DNA of 64,000 nucleotides, taken from assembly GCA_049999805.1 (NCBI GenBank), contig JBNGIO010006285.1, positions 118,972 to 182,971 of the forward strand, given 5' to 3'. Position 1 is the first letter of the stretch. Every line of letters begins with the position of its first letter. This stretch comes from Folioceros fuciformis (taxonomy: Eukaryota; Anthocerotophyta; Anthocerotopsida; Anthocerotales). Of the stretch, positions 46,230 to 57,605 are shown in pieces. The translations under genes and the position numbers were made by a program. The notes below the pieces were generated by a model. The model saw nothing but the letters and a program-made list of their open reading frames with translations. It ran no database searches and had not been told where the DNA came from.

Positions 46230-46383
46230 CCTTTCCATTCGGACACTTTGAGGCATGCCATGCAATTCTCAACGAGGCTATTGCATTGGCTCTGACGGAT
46301 ACAATTCCTGGTGGGAACACTCCAAGTGCCTCTACTACTGTTTCCACTCTCCAAGAAATCTCTGCTTGGCTGACAGAATCACA
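46230..46383 (+). pseudogene. Broken copy of the last CHIL exon
   Basis: The frame CHAILNEAIALALTDTIPGG ... TTVSTLQEISAWLTE matches the final CHIL exon (SHAISNEAIVFALLDTVFGG ... ASTVEGIAAWLN) with substitutions and a shortened GNTLSPSATA segment. No upstream CHIL exons accompany it. It lies 240 bases after the copy A stop, so it is a partial tandem duplicate of exon 4. Confidence 0.8.
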
Positions 46384-46399
46384 CAAAAAAGCCACATTT

Positions 46400-47725
46400 A
46401 TCAGGTACTAATGTTCAGGATGAAGCTTCCTTTCCTCTTTCGTTCTTCCTGCTTACCACGTTCTGTTTTCTCGGAGCATGGAGTTTGAACGCTACTTCCG
46501 GTTACCTTCCCCAGGCCATTCTACTCATCACTGTCATTCTTCATAAAATATTGTTATTTAATTATTTTAAAAGACTTCAATGCGGATTGAATGTTGGTCC
46601 TATTTGGATCTAGTATGAATCAAATTAGTCAGGTTAGTATCTGCTGAGAGTAGATTACTTGAGTATCATTCTTGTTCATTCCTTGCAGTCTAAGTATGTA
46701 ATTTTATCTCACAAAAAACTCAATTTTATATTTTAATCACCTTAAGATTAAGGTAAACTTGTATCTTAGTAAGACAAATAAAATTAGATGTCTCACAGTT
46801 AGATATCACTTAAGAAACTTGTCTCCCTCTTAGTGGTTTTCAAACATGAGACAATGATATGGTCTACAGGTGAGGTGCATACTTATGATTACAAGGTACC
46901 TATCACGGACGGTGTGGTGTTTCGGGAGCAAGATCTTAGTGAAAGTATGTTAGCTTTGTTAAAATTAATATGTATAGATGGATGAAGTTGAGAAACTGGA
47001 TGTTGTAAGCGGCGTAAAAGCGAGTGATTGTAGGAAAATGGGTTTACCGCGTACGTTTGGCGCTTATAAATTTGTGGGTGTCCCGGAGCCTGGGATTCTC
47101 GATGAGCTGAAGAGAAGAGGGTGTCCGGCCATGGTCGATCCGCGGGAAGGTGTCGGGGTTGCGTGTGTAGCTGGGACTTGTGAGAGCTAGAGGAGCGGGC
47201 GCACGGATTGGTGGGGTCTGTACGCGCTGAGTCTGGGGGAGCGTGTTGGGGGCGCTGTACAGGTTGTGGGGTGTGGCACAAGTTTGGTCCGCGCGCATCG
47301 GCTTGCGGGTTTGGGGGGCGTCGGGTGCTGGTTGCTGGGAGTGATGGTTGTGCAGCGGGTGAGTGAACTGGGTGGTGGTAGGGAGTCTTTGTTTTCTGTG
47401 CCTGAGGACGAGAGAGGAGTGAACTGCCCACCAGAAATTCAGGCAGTTGTTGGGCGGGAGGAGCAATTGCTGGGAGGAGGTGGGTGGTGGGAGAGTGCGG
47501 AGCAGGATCTTGGTGTACCGTTCTGGAAGGGGACTTGTTCTTGGGTTCTGAGTTGAAGTGGGAAACTCAAGAAGATTAAGTTCGGGGGTGGGGATGGCTT
47601 GGGCTGGCTTTGGGGAGCTTGGCTTCACTGACTCGTTGTTTGAATGGGAATGATGGGCGTGCAGGTGGAGCAGCTTTGACCCGTGTTGGGTACTTGGCCA
47701 TTTCGTTTCCTCGCAGTTTGGGAAC
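46400..47725. other. Spacer and HDAC promoter/leader
   Basis: 46500-46980 is AT-rich with no gene. 46980-47700 is GC/G-rich; long reverse-strand ORFs here (46889-47727) are compositional, and I assign the region to the promoter and leader of the histone deacetylase gene. Confidence 0.5.
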
Positions 47726-50700
47726 ATGAATGACGGGTCGGGAAATTCGCTGGTAGCGGGGCCTGAGGGGAGGAAGAAAAGGGTGGCTTACTTTTATGAT
47801 CCCGAAGTGGGTAACTACTACTATGGGCAGGGGCACCCCATGAAGCCTCATCGAATACGCATGGCTCATTCTCTGCTAGTTCACTACGGGGTGCATCAGA
47901 AGATGGAGGTTTTACGGCCCTACCCGGCTAAGGATCGGGATCTTTGTAGATTTCACGCTGACGACTATGTGTCATTCTTGAGAACAGTCACTCCTGAGAC
48001 GCAGCACGAGCAGCTCAGGCAGCTCAAGCGATTCAACGTGGGTGAGGACTGTCCTGTCTTCGATGGACTTTATTCCTTCTGTCAGATATATGCAGGGGGT
48101 TCTGTCGGGGGCGCAGTGAAACTCAACCACTTGCATTCTGACATTGCCATCAACTGGGCTGGAGGTCTTCACCATGCCAAGAAGTGCGAAGCATCGGGTT
48201 TTTGTTACGTGAATGACATTGTGCTGGCCATTTTGGAGCTCTTGAAGTATCATCCTGTAAGTTGCGGTCCTGTGCTCCCCAGCTTCTGTTATGCGTTTCT
48301 TAGGGTTTTCGCTATGCGCTACTGTGCAAGAAGTTGTAGTCGCGTCTTCTCCCATGTTCCTTATTGTCTTTCAACATCTGTGCAGCGGGTTCTTTACATC
48401 GATATTGATATCCACCATGGGGACGGAGTGGAAGAAGCCTTCTACACAACGGATCGTGTCATGACTGTATCATTTCACAAATTCGGTGATTATTTCCCTG
48501 GCACAGGTGACCTCCGGGATGTGGGATATGGGAAGGGCAAATACTATTCCCTGAATGTTCCCCTCAATGATGGTATAGACGATGACAGCTACCAGTCTTT
48601 ATTTAAACCTATTATCACCAAGGTAATGCAAGTATATGACCCAGGGGCAGTAGTACTGCAATGCGGAGCAGACTCTCTTTCAGAAGACAGACTTGGTTGC
48701 TTCAACCTGTCAGTGAAGGGACATGCTGAATGTGTGAGGTTCATGCGCTCATTTGGTGTTCCCCTGTTACTGGTGGGAGGTGGAGGCTACACCATCAGAA
48801 ATGTAGCTAGGTGCTGGTGCTATGAGGTGCGCTTTACTTCCCCTCATTCACTCCTTGTGGCATGTCTGATGGTCTTGGTGGGTCCAGTATGCCTGCTGCA
48901 GTCATGTGTGAAGACGTCACTGCTTTTATCAGGCCTTGTAGAGAGTTACCTTGTTTCCTAGACACCAGCAGCTCTTTGACTGGGTTGTGCTGGACATTAC
49001 ACACTTTCCTGTCTTGTGTGAGGATGTTGGGATATCTATGGTAATTATCTCCGAGCGTGCTTTCTTGTTCTAGACTTGCAGACCGGGGTAGCTGTGGGAG
49101 TTGAGCTCGACGATAAGATGCCTTACAACGACTACTATGAGTATTTTGGACCTGACTACACTCTTCATGTAGCTCCTAGTAACATGGAGAATCAAAATAC
49201 GAGGGCATACCTTGACAGCGTCAGGTCGTTCTGGATTAGAGCGCACAGTGTTGCTTGAAATGATACCAGTGGCTATGCTGTCATGTCTTAAATGCGATTT
49301 GTTGTCTACTGCAGAGAAAGGTTGCTTGAAAATTTGTCCAAGTTACAGCATGTACCAAGTGTTCCCTTTCATGACAGGCCTCCAGACACAGAATTCCCAG
49401 AAGAGGTGAAATCTGCAGGACTTGGGTTTTGGGATCTCGTCTACTAGGATTTGTATTTTGTACGTGACGTGAATTGTTCCGGTTCTCTTTTTCAACTCTT
49501 CTGGCTTGTGTAGGATGACGAAGACATGGATGCCCGAGGAAAAAGCCGTGCGTGGGATGGATCACTCTCAGATTCTGATGGGGAAGATGGTCCAGGACCC
49601 AGGCCTAGATACCGAGATAGCATGGCCAGTGACAACTACGTTCCAAGGTCGTGCCGAAAGTATCTCGATTGGAAAGTTCCTTTTTTTGCTGAAGTACTTT
49701 GTGCTGGGAGACTAATTTGAGGTTGAGAGTCGGTTGTGATCTTTCAGGAGGCCGATGTTGGTTAACATTGAAAGAACACTGGCAAAAGTGAAAGAGGAGC
49801 AGGAGTCAACAGATGCCGCATCCATGGTTAGTCTTCTTGCTGGCACGTTACGTGCGCTTCTTCGTCTTCACAATCTTGAAACTAAGGCCTTATGTATGTT
49901 TGTGGGTTTTAGTGCGGGTCTCGTGATTCACGTATCGTTGTGAGTTCAGGATGAGGACAGTGAAGATGAGGACGTGCCGAAGTCCGCAATCCCTGACAAG
50001 GAAGTGAAAACGGAAGTGGGAGAGGTTAGTTCTTTGGGAGGGGAGGGGGGTCGTCCTATCAAAGGTATCTTTCCAGGTTTGCCTCTCACAACAGGAATGG
50101 TGGCTTGTGCACAGCCCATGGAACTGGACCCTGAGCAGGCAACTGCAAATGAGCATGTGGTAAAGCCGGCAGAGGAAAGGGGTGACTTGGAGATGCGGGA
50201 CGCATCAGACGTGGAAGTGAGCTCAGTCACGGGCGCAATAGAACCATCACAACCAGTTGTTGTGTCAGCTCCAACGCCTACAGCAGGGAGTCATTTACCT
50301 CCTCCATTCAACTCCAAGCCACCGACTGGGCGTTCGGCTCCTGCCCAGGAAGTTGCCGATTCCAAGTCTGTTACTGCAGCCCAAGAAGGTGCTGGCGGCC
50401 CGGCTGTTTCAAGTGCAGAGACCTCGGGAGCCCCTGCAGTGTCTGGCCAACGGGCATCGGGCTCCCATGCAGGGGTTGTTTCCGGGGCCAGTACTGCTTG
50501 GCCGCAGCAGCCGGTGCTGCATGGAGCCAGGCCGTCCCATCTCTCAGGGGGCAGTAGCCTTGCTGCGGGAAAGGGAGCTGCAATTCTGGGCCCAGGCCCT
50601 CCCGGCCTTGGAGGCTCCCAGGCCGGGTTGTTGCCTCGGCCGACCATAGTACCCAACATGTTGGCTGTCCGACCAGGCGGGCCCCTGGGCAGTGTAGCCA

Positions 50701-50912
50701 TGGGCAATACAACCATGATGTTTCCACAGCCGAGACCCTCAACTCAAGCTCCCAGATTCTCCATTCCAGGCACGTCTGGCCCAGCTGTAACTGTTACATC
50801 ATCGGCGGATACCTCCTCCGCCGGCCTTCTGGGACACACACCTGCAGATGCAGCTGCCAACAACATGAACCACCAAACTCCTGCAGGTCAAGGTTCTTCC
50901 CGGATGCCCTAG
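47726..50912 (+). CDS. HDA19: Class I (RPD3-type) histone deacetylase with long C-terminal tail
   Basis: Seven exons: 47726-48256, 48386-48826, 49082-49224, 49315-49405, 49514-49647, 49748-49826 and 49950-50912; 793 aa. The catalytic core runs from [20 protein letters not shown] through [20 protein letters not shown] (active-site His pair), [16 protein letters not shown] (zinc ligands Asp, His), [16 protein letters not shown] (zinc Asp) and [17 protein letters not shown]. It removes acetyl groups from histone lysines in Sin3-type co-repressor complexes. The core and the [20 protein letters not shown] motif match plant HDA19. The tail (about 320 residues in exon 7, Pro/Ser/Gly/Ala-rich) is much longer than in the ~500-aa Arabidopsis HDA19. 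Acidic [10 protein letters not shown] begins it. The symbol denotes the subfamily. Confidence 0.95.
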
Positions 50913-51384
50913 GTTCAAGATATTACATTATGTCTGTGCAGGATATATTTCTTTTCAATCAGTCCATCGATGAATCAAATTAGTCAAGTATAATTCCTAG
51001 CTAGAAAGGCTGAGACTCGAGTGTACAGCGATGAATTTTGTCTTCATAGTCTGTAGACATCACTTGTCCAAGGCACCAGTCCCTAGCAGTCTGCCATACA
51101 AATTAGAACCAAGCAGGTTCCCTCTGCCTGGCAAATGGCAGACTTGTGCGGAAGATAATCTTATTTGAAAGGTCAATCAGATTGCAATTTATATTACAAG
51201 TTGTCGATTGCACCGAAATGGGTGCAGAGGAGTCTCAACTGAATCAAAATCGGCAGCAGCCCTTGAGGAAAGCGCCTGAGTTACAAGGGAACTGTCTTAG
51301 GAAGACTTGAGTCCAGGGAGAGTGGGAGGCTCAAATTGCCAAGCCACAGTGAGGTTGCTGCAACACTTCGACAACGAGCTGAGC

Positions 51385-52533
51385 TCAGATGATTGGAAAG
51401 ACGAGCAAGAAGGGAGCCGCGCATGTGATGCACTTGTCAACTGACATAAGCTGAGGCCTGACCACTGACAGCGTTGCGGGGAGACTTGGACAGTCTGAAA
51501 ATCCTGCTGAGAAAGTAAAGGAAGGATAGATTAGGCGGATAAGCGAATAAGAGATGAGAAGCGGAATCAGGAAGAAAATTATGGCAATAGCAACGGTGAT
51601 GTTCCAGGCAGCAGGAGTATACATGGCGGAAGGGCTGCCGCAGGCGGGCACAGTCGCAGAGGGCGAAGTTGGAAGCATAGTGATGGAGTCATCGTCGGTG
51701 TCGCTGGACAGCATTGCAGGGCAGAGGCAGGAGGCCAGCGTGCCGTCCTCCGATATGATAGGTAGTTCCGGCTTCCAGGAGCCGCTGTAGGTGCGCAGAG
51801 AGCGCCGTCTTCTCCTGGCAAACTTGGCGGGACTTGCATTCGCAGGCCGATCCTGCCAGGACCTCATCACCGGCTTCAAACTGCCGCTTTGCACAACAGT
51901 ATGCTTGGTGAGCAGCTCGTACACGAGGTGGTGTGCCGGGCCCGGTTTGGAGCCGGTATCGAAGGCCGTGCCTAACTCGGGCGAAATCTTGGTGGAGATC
52001 CTCCTGGCTATGGCCGACTTGAGGGCTCCGCCTTGGCTCCCGCCCTGATTGCTGGATCCGGGGCCCCGTCTAGATCTTTGCAAACCGGAAAGATCCTCCC
52101 CGGACGATCTCCTCAAAAGATTGGACAGCGAGTTTGACCCGTAACTGTGGAGGTTGCTCGCCCCGGTTTCCTGATCCTGTTCCTGTTCCTGCCGCTGCTC
52201 TGGCAGGGGAAGCGGCAAGACGAAGTATAGATGCCCGCGCTGCAGCTTCGCATCCAGGGGGAGACTTGGTCCTCCTTGCACCGGAGACGCTGGTGCGAAG
52301 AGCGGATTGTCCGCCATCCGAGCTGGTGGAGGAGGCGGGAAGAGCGGGGAGTTCGTCCCAGGAGTGGATGCCTCGCAAACGTAGTAGCAATCACCGCTCT
52401 TCAATCGCCGTAGAAGCTCTCCAACTGTGGTGGCCTTTCTCATCGTTAACACCTGGCCATCAGCTCGCACCACTCGCGCCGGCCCGGCAGAGCTCCAGCA
52501 TCCGAGGCACATGTACTTGGACACCTTCCCCAT
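51385..52533 (-). CDS. PADRE (DUF4228) protein with C-terminal membrane segment
   Basis: A single exon, 382 aa from the ATG at 52531-52533 (MGKVSKYMCLGCWSS); an upstream in-frame ATG at 52572 is less likely because the MG start and early Cys fit the family. The PADRE domain shows GPARVVRADGQVLTMRKATT, VGELLRRL, GDCYYVCEAS and LQRGHLYFVLPLPLPE. A Ser/Arg-rich middle follows (LLRRSSGEDLSGL, FARRRRRSLRTYSGSW), then a strong hydrophobic helix (NITVAIAIIFFLIPLLISYS) and a short Cys-containing tail. PADRE proteins are plant-specific and often induced by fungal pathogens, with function mostly unknown. The predicted tail segment is not part of the usual PADRE layout I remember. Confidence 0.8.
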   Translation of the reverse strand: MGKVSKYMCLGCWSSAGPARVVRADGQVLTMRKATTVGELLRRLKSGDCYYVCEASTPGTNSPLFPPPPPARMADNPLFAPASPVQGGPSLPLDAKLQRGHLYFVLPLPLPEQRQEQEQDQETGASNLHSYGSNSLSNLLRRSSGEDLSGLQRSRRGPGSSNQGGSQGGALKSAIARRISTKISPELGTAFDTGSKPGPAHHLVYELLTKHTVVQSGSLKPVMRSWQDRPANASPAKFARRRRRSLRTYSGSWKPELPIISEDGTLASCLCPAMLSSDTDDDSITMLPTSPSATVPACGSPSAMYTPAAWNITVAIAIIFFLIPLLISYSLIRLIYPSFTFSAGFSDCPSLPATLSVVRPQLMSVDKCITCAAPFLLVFPII

Positions 52534-54582
52534 CGCTAATTCCTGTTCCGAACAACGCCAGATTCCGATCAATTCTGATACAAGCCCTTCTCCGCTTCCT
52601 CAGCTGAATCCAAAAGCCTGGGACATTCTCGGAACCAAAATCCCTGCCATCACTCGGGGACTTCCTCACAACGCTCGCTTGCCGAGAGAGGCGAATTCCT
52701 TCAACGAGTCAACCCGACCGCGCATCGTTTCCAGCACATCGATGTCGACTTCCATGCACGCGCGACAAGCTTCTTGTGGTCTAGCACTGAACACCGAGCG
52801 TGAAGGAGAGCCGCAAATCGAGTCGTGAGACGCTCAATGCACCGGCAGTAGCGGCAAGCAGGGAGGACCGAGGCGCAAGTTCGCGAAGAGCTCAGGAATA
52901 TAAGGCGTGGAAGCAGAGAAAGGAGAAGGCAAAAGGCGGCTGCAGGAGAAATCTGGCGAAACTGGAAGACGGTCAGCGTGTGTGAGGTTGCGCGCCTGTC
53001 CTTGCGGACAGAATGCGGACGGCGCGGCCAAATCCCGTCCGAGGCCGCCACTTGGAGTCCGCACAGCTCCCGTCGCTTTATCTTTTATTAAACGCTGCCT
53101 TGTGGCTTTGCACTTCTGTGGGAAACGTGCCTACCGCTTCTAATGAAAGCGGCAACGTTGAACGCTGTACAGAGAACGAAACGCAACACGACTCACAGAA
53201 CACGTCTCATGAATTACGAATCACGGCGGCAGCCGGGCCGCGCACCGGCCGTGAATGCTGCCAAGGAAGGCATGTAGGTTTTATCGCGCTCATTAGAGGA
53301 CCGACATGACTACACTCAAAGTATATGTGCAGGGAGGAGCGATCTGGTGGAGCCGCTCGTCAGAGTTTGAGCGGCAAGGCAGCTCGCTTTTTGGAGGTTT
53401 TCACAGGAAGCAAGCCAGGGCGACAGGCGGCAGCCAGTGGACAGCGCGGAGGTAGCCAGGGCAGCGGCCAGCGGCCAGCGGTGATCGTGATGATCGCTCA
53501 TCACAGAGCGGGGCCAAAGCTGCTGACACCGCCATAGCCGTGACTGGTTGCTACCTCCATTACAGCCGCCTGACGGCCGTGGTCCTGACTCCTCCCTGCC
53601 TTGCATGCAGTTGAAACCGACACAACGCTGTCACTCCCCTCATCCATCACTTGAGCTGGAATAACGTCTTCTTGCTTGCAGCATGAACTACTACACAGCG
53701 TAGAGTCTGACGAAAGATGTTGTCAAGCCCCAGTTTGTATGTACATACGTCCATACTGTACCTCGAAATCACATCCAGTAGGAAATGTTGGCGAGCGTGT
53801 GTGATTGGGTTGAGGTCAGATTATATGTTCTGTGAAGAGGGATGGGCCCAGGTATGTCCGTGCTTCCACTTCTTCCACACAGCTTCAAAGACTGGCGTTA
53901 CAGTACACTCTCTGCTTGCCTTGTGGTGAAGGTGATGATCAAGTGTGGTTGATGAGACTAGGGTTCCGGTCTGTCCAGAATGCGAGTACAGGTACAGTGC
54001 GTACGCGATGCGTTTGCCTGCTCACAATCATGCCCGTGGCCTGACAGGCGGGCGTTTATGCGTCTGCCTGTGCTGGAGTAGTAATGGCGCCTGCAACTGA
54101 ATCACGGGGTGGAGATATAGTCTGCGGATTGCTGGCCGGTCCAGTAATTGCTGTGGAAGCGGGTAACCCCAACCACGCGTCATCAATCACACCCCGCTCT
54201 CAGAACTTGTCACGTTGCAGTTACTCTGCTGTATCTTGGGGTATGATTTTCTTCACCGACTCCAGATCAATTTCATAAAGAATGCAGAATAGAGAAATCG
54301 GCGATGCATTATTGGCGGCAACAGATCCTGAATAACTTTCTACCACGAGAACTTGTGAGTCGGAGGAGTAGATTTTGTTCATAATTCCAACTCCTGCTTG
54401 CGAGTCACGAAATGAGAAGAGTAGCTTCGTACGATGGCCCGTAGGATCCCTGCTTAGCTGCAGGCAGTGGAGGCGAGGGAATTCAAAACTTCGCGGGGTT
54501 GTACATCAGGACACATCACATGATACTGCGCTGCGCTGCGAATTCTAGCCTTCGCAGGGTATGGAAGAGAGTCTGGTGCACC
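52534..54582. other. Promoter of the PADRE gene and long spacer, no gene seen
   Basis: 52534-53100 is probably leader and promoter of the reverse-strand PADRE gene. 53100-54580 has only short ORFs without family features and no array-type repeats. Confidence 0.5.
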
Positions 54583-55200
54583 TCAGTCCTCTTCCAAATT
54601 GATCGAGTCTTTGAACTTCCCATACAGTATCCTCTTCAGCTCTGCCATCTTGGCAAGCACCGCATCTTTCTCCTCTTCCACACGAGCCAGGTCCTTTGTT
54701 GTTTCCTCCTTCAGTTGTTCCAGCCTGTTCTCCACTTCATCCCTCGACAAATGACTGAAAACCTCACCAATTTGGTACCGCACCACTTCGTCATCAGACA
54801 GAATCAGCTCGTTGCCTGCGTCTTCCAGATTCTCAGCCGTATCCTTTTACACATGACAAGAGAATCAAGTCAACAAGGCAATTGGCATCGGCATCACGAG
54901 CACGGGCCAGGACAGCGCACGACTGACCGTGCTCTAGCATAACCTAATTCCCAAAAGCAGTCTCACCTTCTTGATCTTGATCTCATCTTCCAGCTCGTGG
55001 AACTTGCTGTTGAGCCTTCCGAAAGTGTTGATGTTCAGTTGGTCCTCCCAAGTTACCTCGGTCTCTACTCCATCTCCCTGTAAGAACCACAGCACACTTG
55101 CTTAACGCTCCAAGATGATGAACCTATCTGAAGGATGAGATGCCGTCAGTGTCATAGCAGGGTGGTCCGTCTGCGAGCAAAAACAGCCAACCTGCTGCAT
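54583..55200 (-). CDS. PFD4: Prefoldin subunit 4
   Basis: Three exons on the reverse strand: 55192-55200 (only ATG CAG CAG), 54967-55077 and 54583-54843; 126 aa in phase. Exon 2 reads [20 protein letters not shown] and exon 3 [19 protein letters not shown], ending [18 protein letters not shown]. Two coiled-coil helices flank a short beta-hairpin, as in beta-type prefoldins; the length equals plant and animal PFD4. Prefoldin is a hexamer that hands actin and tubulin to the CCT chaperonin, and in plants also acts in the nucleus. The 9-base first coding exon is unusual but the splice sites are canonical (CAG|GTTGGC...TTACAG|G). Confidence 0.93.
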
Positions 55201-55609
55201 TTTGGAGGTATCCTGACCTCGATCTCAACAGCTTCTGTGAATCAACAGTTGTGACCTAGACCTGTGGCAGGGAGACGGGAGTGCTCAGTTTAGGGCTTCC
55301 AAGTTTCAACCCTCAGAACGTCAAGGTGCCCTCATCTAAGCGTAAGGGGACTGGCGTTATGGATAGAAAGTTATCACAGTGACATAAGTTTCCCGCTTGT
55401 CTTATTGCGGTGGTGTGCAGTGACATTGTTTGGGCGGAAGGAAAGTGCTCGGAACAACCGGAGGACAAGGAGTGCGGGGAAAGTGGCATACCTTTTAATT
55501 TGGATCAGAGCCGATTTCATCCCAGCTCGGTATCGTGGCCAGGACTAGACCGTCTGTATCGGTGGCCACTGGAAGCGAGTCTCCAAAGCACAGATTAGAC
55601 AAGCTAGGT

Positions 55610-56091
55610 TGTTTCGTTTTGCGAGCAGCGAGGCATCAAGTTCTGGAAGTTTCCATTTTAGGGGAATTTGGCATTGGCAAGTGAGCAACCGGACCCTGTC
55701 GACAAGAAGGATTTCCTCGCAACTTCGTTGCAAGTTTGCTGGAGTCAGCGGAAAGATGTTCGCACTGAGCAGTCGCTGGTTGTCTGCCAGAGCGGAGCTG
55801 ACTGGACGGAGTAAGCTCAACGGCCACGTCCGCTCTAATGAATATATACGGGGCGTCTCGATCCCATGACACGCAACCACCTTCAGCATCTGCGATAAGC
55901 AACTCGACCACTTCAGGCTCCCGGATCCAGGCGTCTACATCCCTCCGACTCCTTCTCCGTTTTCGGTTTTCAACGCCACTCCAAGACCAGTACGTAGCTC
56001 CGAAATGTGCCGGTTTCTGGGCTTTGAACATTGAATGTTGGCGGGCAATTTGACAACATTGTGGCATTGCTTGGTTTCCCAACAGGACGTC
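55610..56091 (+). promoter_or_regulatory. Upstream/leader region of CHIL-B
   Basis: Shares blocks with the CHIL-A leader (AAGTTCTGGAAG, GACTGGACGGAGTAAGCTC, CAACGGCCACGTC) but is more diverged. It lies between the divergent prefoldin start (55200) and the CHIL-B ATG (56092). No coding exon is supported. Confidence 0.5.
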
Positions 56092-57079
56092 ATGGCTCAG
56101 ATCGGGGAACTCCAAGCAACCATCACTGCGCCTGCCGGCTGCTCCAAGACCCTCCACCTAGCTGGCCACGGTATTATGAGCTTCCTCAACGTTCTTTCAC
56201 TGCTGAGTATCGACTGATCTGGAAACCGAAGGTTTAGAAACAATTTGCAATTTCGAACTCTAAGCACAAACATTTTTCTTGACAACCTGTTTGACCGAGG
56301 TGCTTGCAGGTGTGGAAGAGAAGTGCATCGAAGGAAACCAGGTGAAAGTGGCTCAGCTGGGTGTGTACTTAGAAAAGGATGTCACTTCCCACCTCGAAGC
56401 CTGGAAAGGGAAGTCCGCTCATGATCTGGCACAAGACAATGCCTTCTTCACGGCTTTAATCAAAGGTGCTCTAGAATGGATCACCCTCCTAGAATCTTCC
56501 ATCGAGTGCCAAAGTTGAAATTTCATGTAGGTCTCAGACTCACCCTGTCTGATCACATCATTCTGCAGCACCTGTGGAGAAGTTCGTAAAGGTTGGGTTG
56601 CTCGTGGGCCCAGTCCCGGGACCTCATTACGGAAGCCAAGTGGAGGCCTCCATCAAGGAAAGGCTCCTCAAGGAAGGCAAGTTGGGCAACGCAGAAGAGA
56701 AGGTGCTGCAGGAGCTGATCCAGTTCTTCCAGCCCATCTCTCAACTGGGCTCTGCTGTACTCTACGCCTTCCCCTCGCCGTCCCGTCTCAACCTCACGGT
56801 ACTCACAGTGCAGTCCCCCAGTCCAGTTGGTCACACATCATTGCACCGCATCTGGTGTTCATCCAGCATTGTTACATGTATATGCACCTGTGAGTAAACT
56901 GTCTATGCTGTTGTTTCTGTTCACAATTTCAGGTGCAAGCAGATGGCGTGAAAGCATCTCATGCAATCTCCAGCGAGGCTATTGTCTTCGCTCTGTTGGA
57001 CACCATCTTTGGTGGGAATACGCTCAGTCCCTCTGCTACCGCTTCCACTGTTGAAGGCCTCGCTGCTTGGCTCAATTAG
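56092..57079 (+). CDS. CHIL: Chalcone isomerase-like protein, copy B (CHIL)
   Basis: Four exons: 56092-56170, 56310-56465, 56569-56798 and 56933-57079; exon lengths (79, 156, 230, 147) are identical to copy A, giving 203 aa. It starts MAQIGELQATITAPAGCS and contains LGVYLEKDVTSHLEAWKGKS, GPVPGPHYGSQVEASIKERL and ALLDTIFGGNTLSPSATAST. The catalytic-site positions of true CHI are changed as in copy A: Arg36 to Glu, Thr48 to Ala, Asn113 to Ser (alignment by eye to alfalfa CHI). Non-catalytic CHIL role inferred: partner of chalcone synthase in the flavonoid pathway. Introns differ from copy A in sequence, so the duplication is not very recent. Confidence 0.92.
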
Positions 57080-57605
57080 ATCACAACATGGCCTCTTGTG
57101 GGACGTTCAAAGCTAGCTCATTTAGGGCCTAACTGCAGCCTCAAGCCCTGTATAGGTAGTGAAAATGCCTAAACAGTAGCCTTTTGGTTTTTGGCCCTGC
57201 CCGGTTGTTCGTCCAATCTTTGGATCTCTTTCTCAATAATAGAAAATATTTCATAAACAGTATCACTTACTCTCATATCGTTCGGGATCCGGCCATCCTG
57301 TCTCGAGTTATCATTTTAGGGCAACCCATCCCGAGTTACCACAGTTACAATTTTAGGGCAGGGCAACTCAGTGTCTCTGCCTTTTCGAAGTTTAAAAGTG
57401 CCGTATCATCAAGTCACGCAGCTACTGAAATGTGTGCACTTGTGTACATCGTACACAAAGCTATATAAATGCGAGGCCCGCTTACAAGCTGACAAGCGCT
57501 CATTTCTACGAACCCACCTTGTGTTTCTTAGGCTCAAGGCGAGAGCGAGAATTGGAGGCTCTTGACAGCCCTTGGATTTAGGGCTTTCCAGCGGCGAGTA
57601 CCAAG

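Noticed and set aside
46889-47727. Long reverse-strand Pro/Thr-rich ORFs before the HDAC gene
   Set aside because: Caused by G-rich promoter and leader sequence on the plus strand; no domain or start context.
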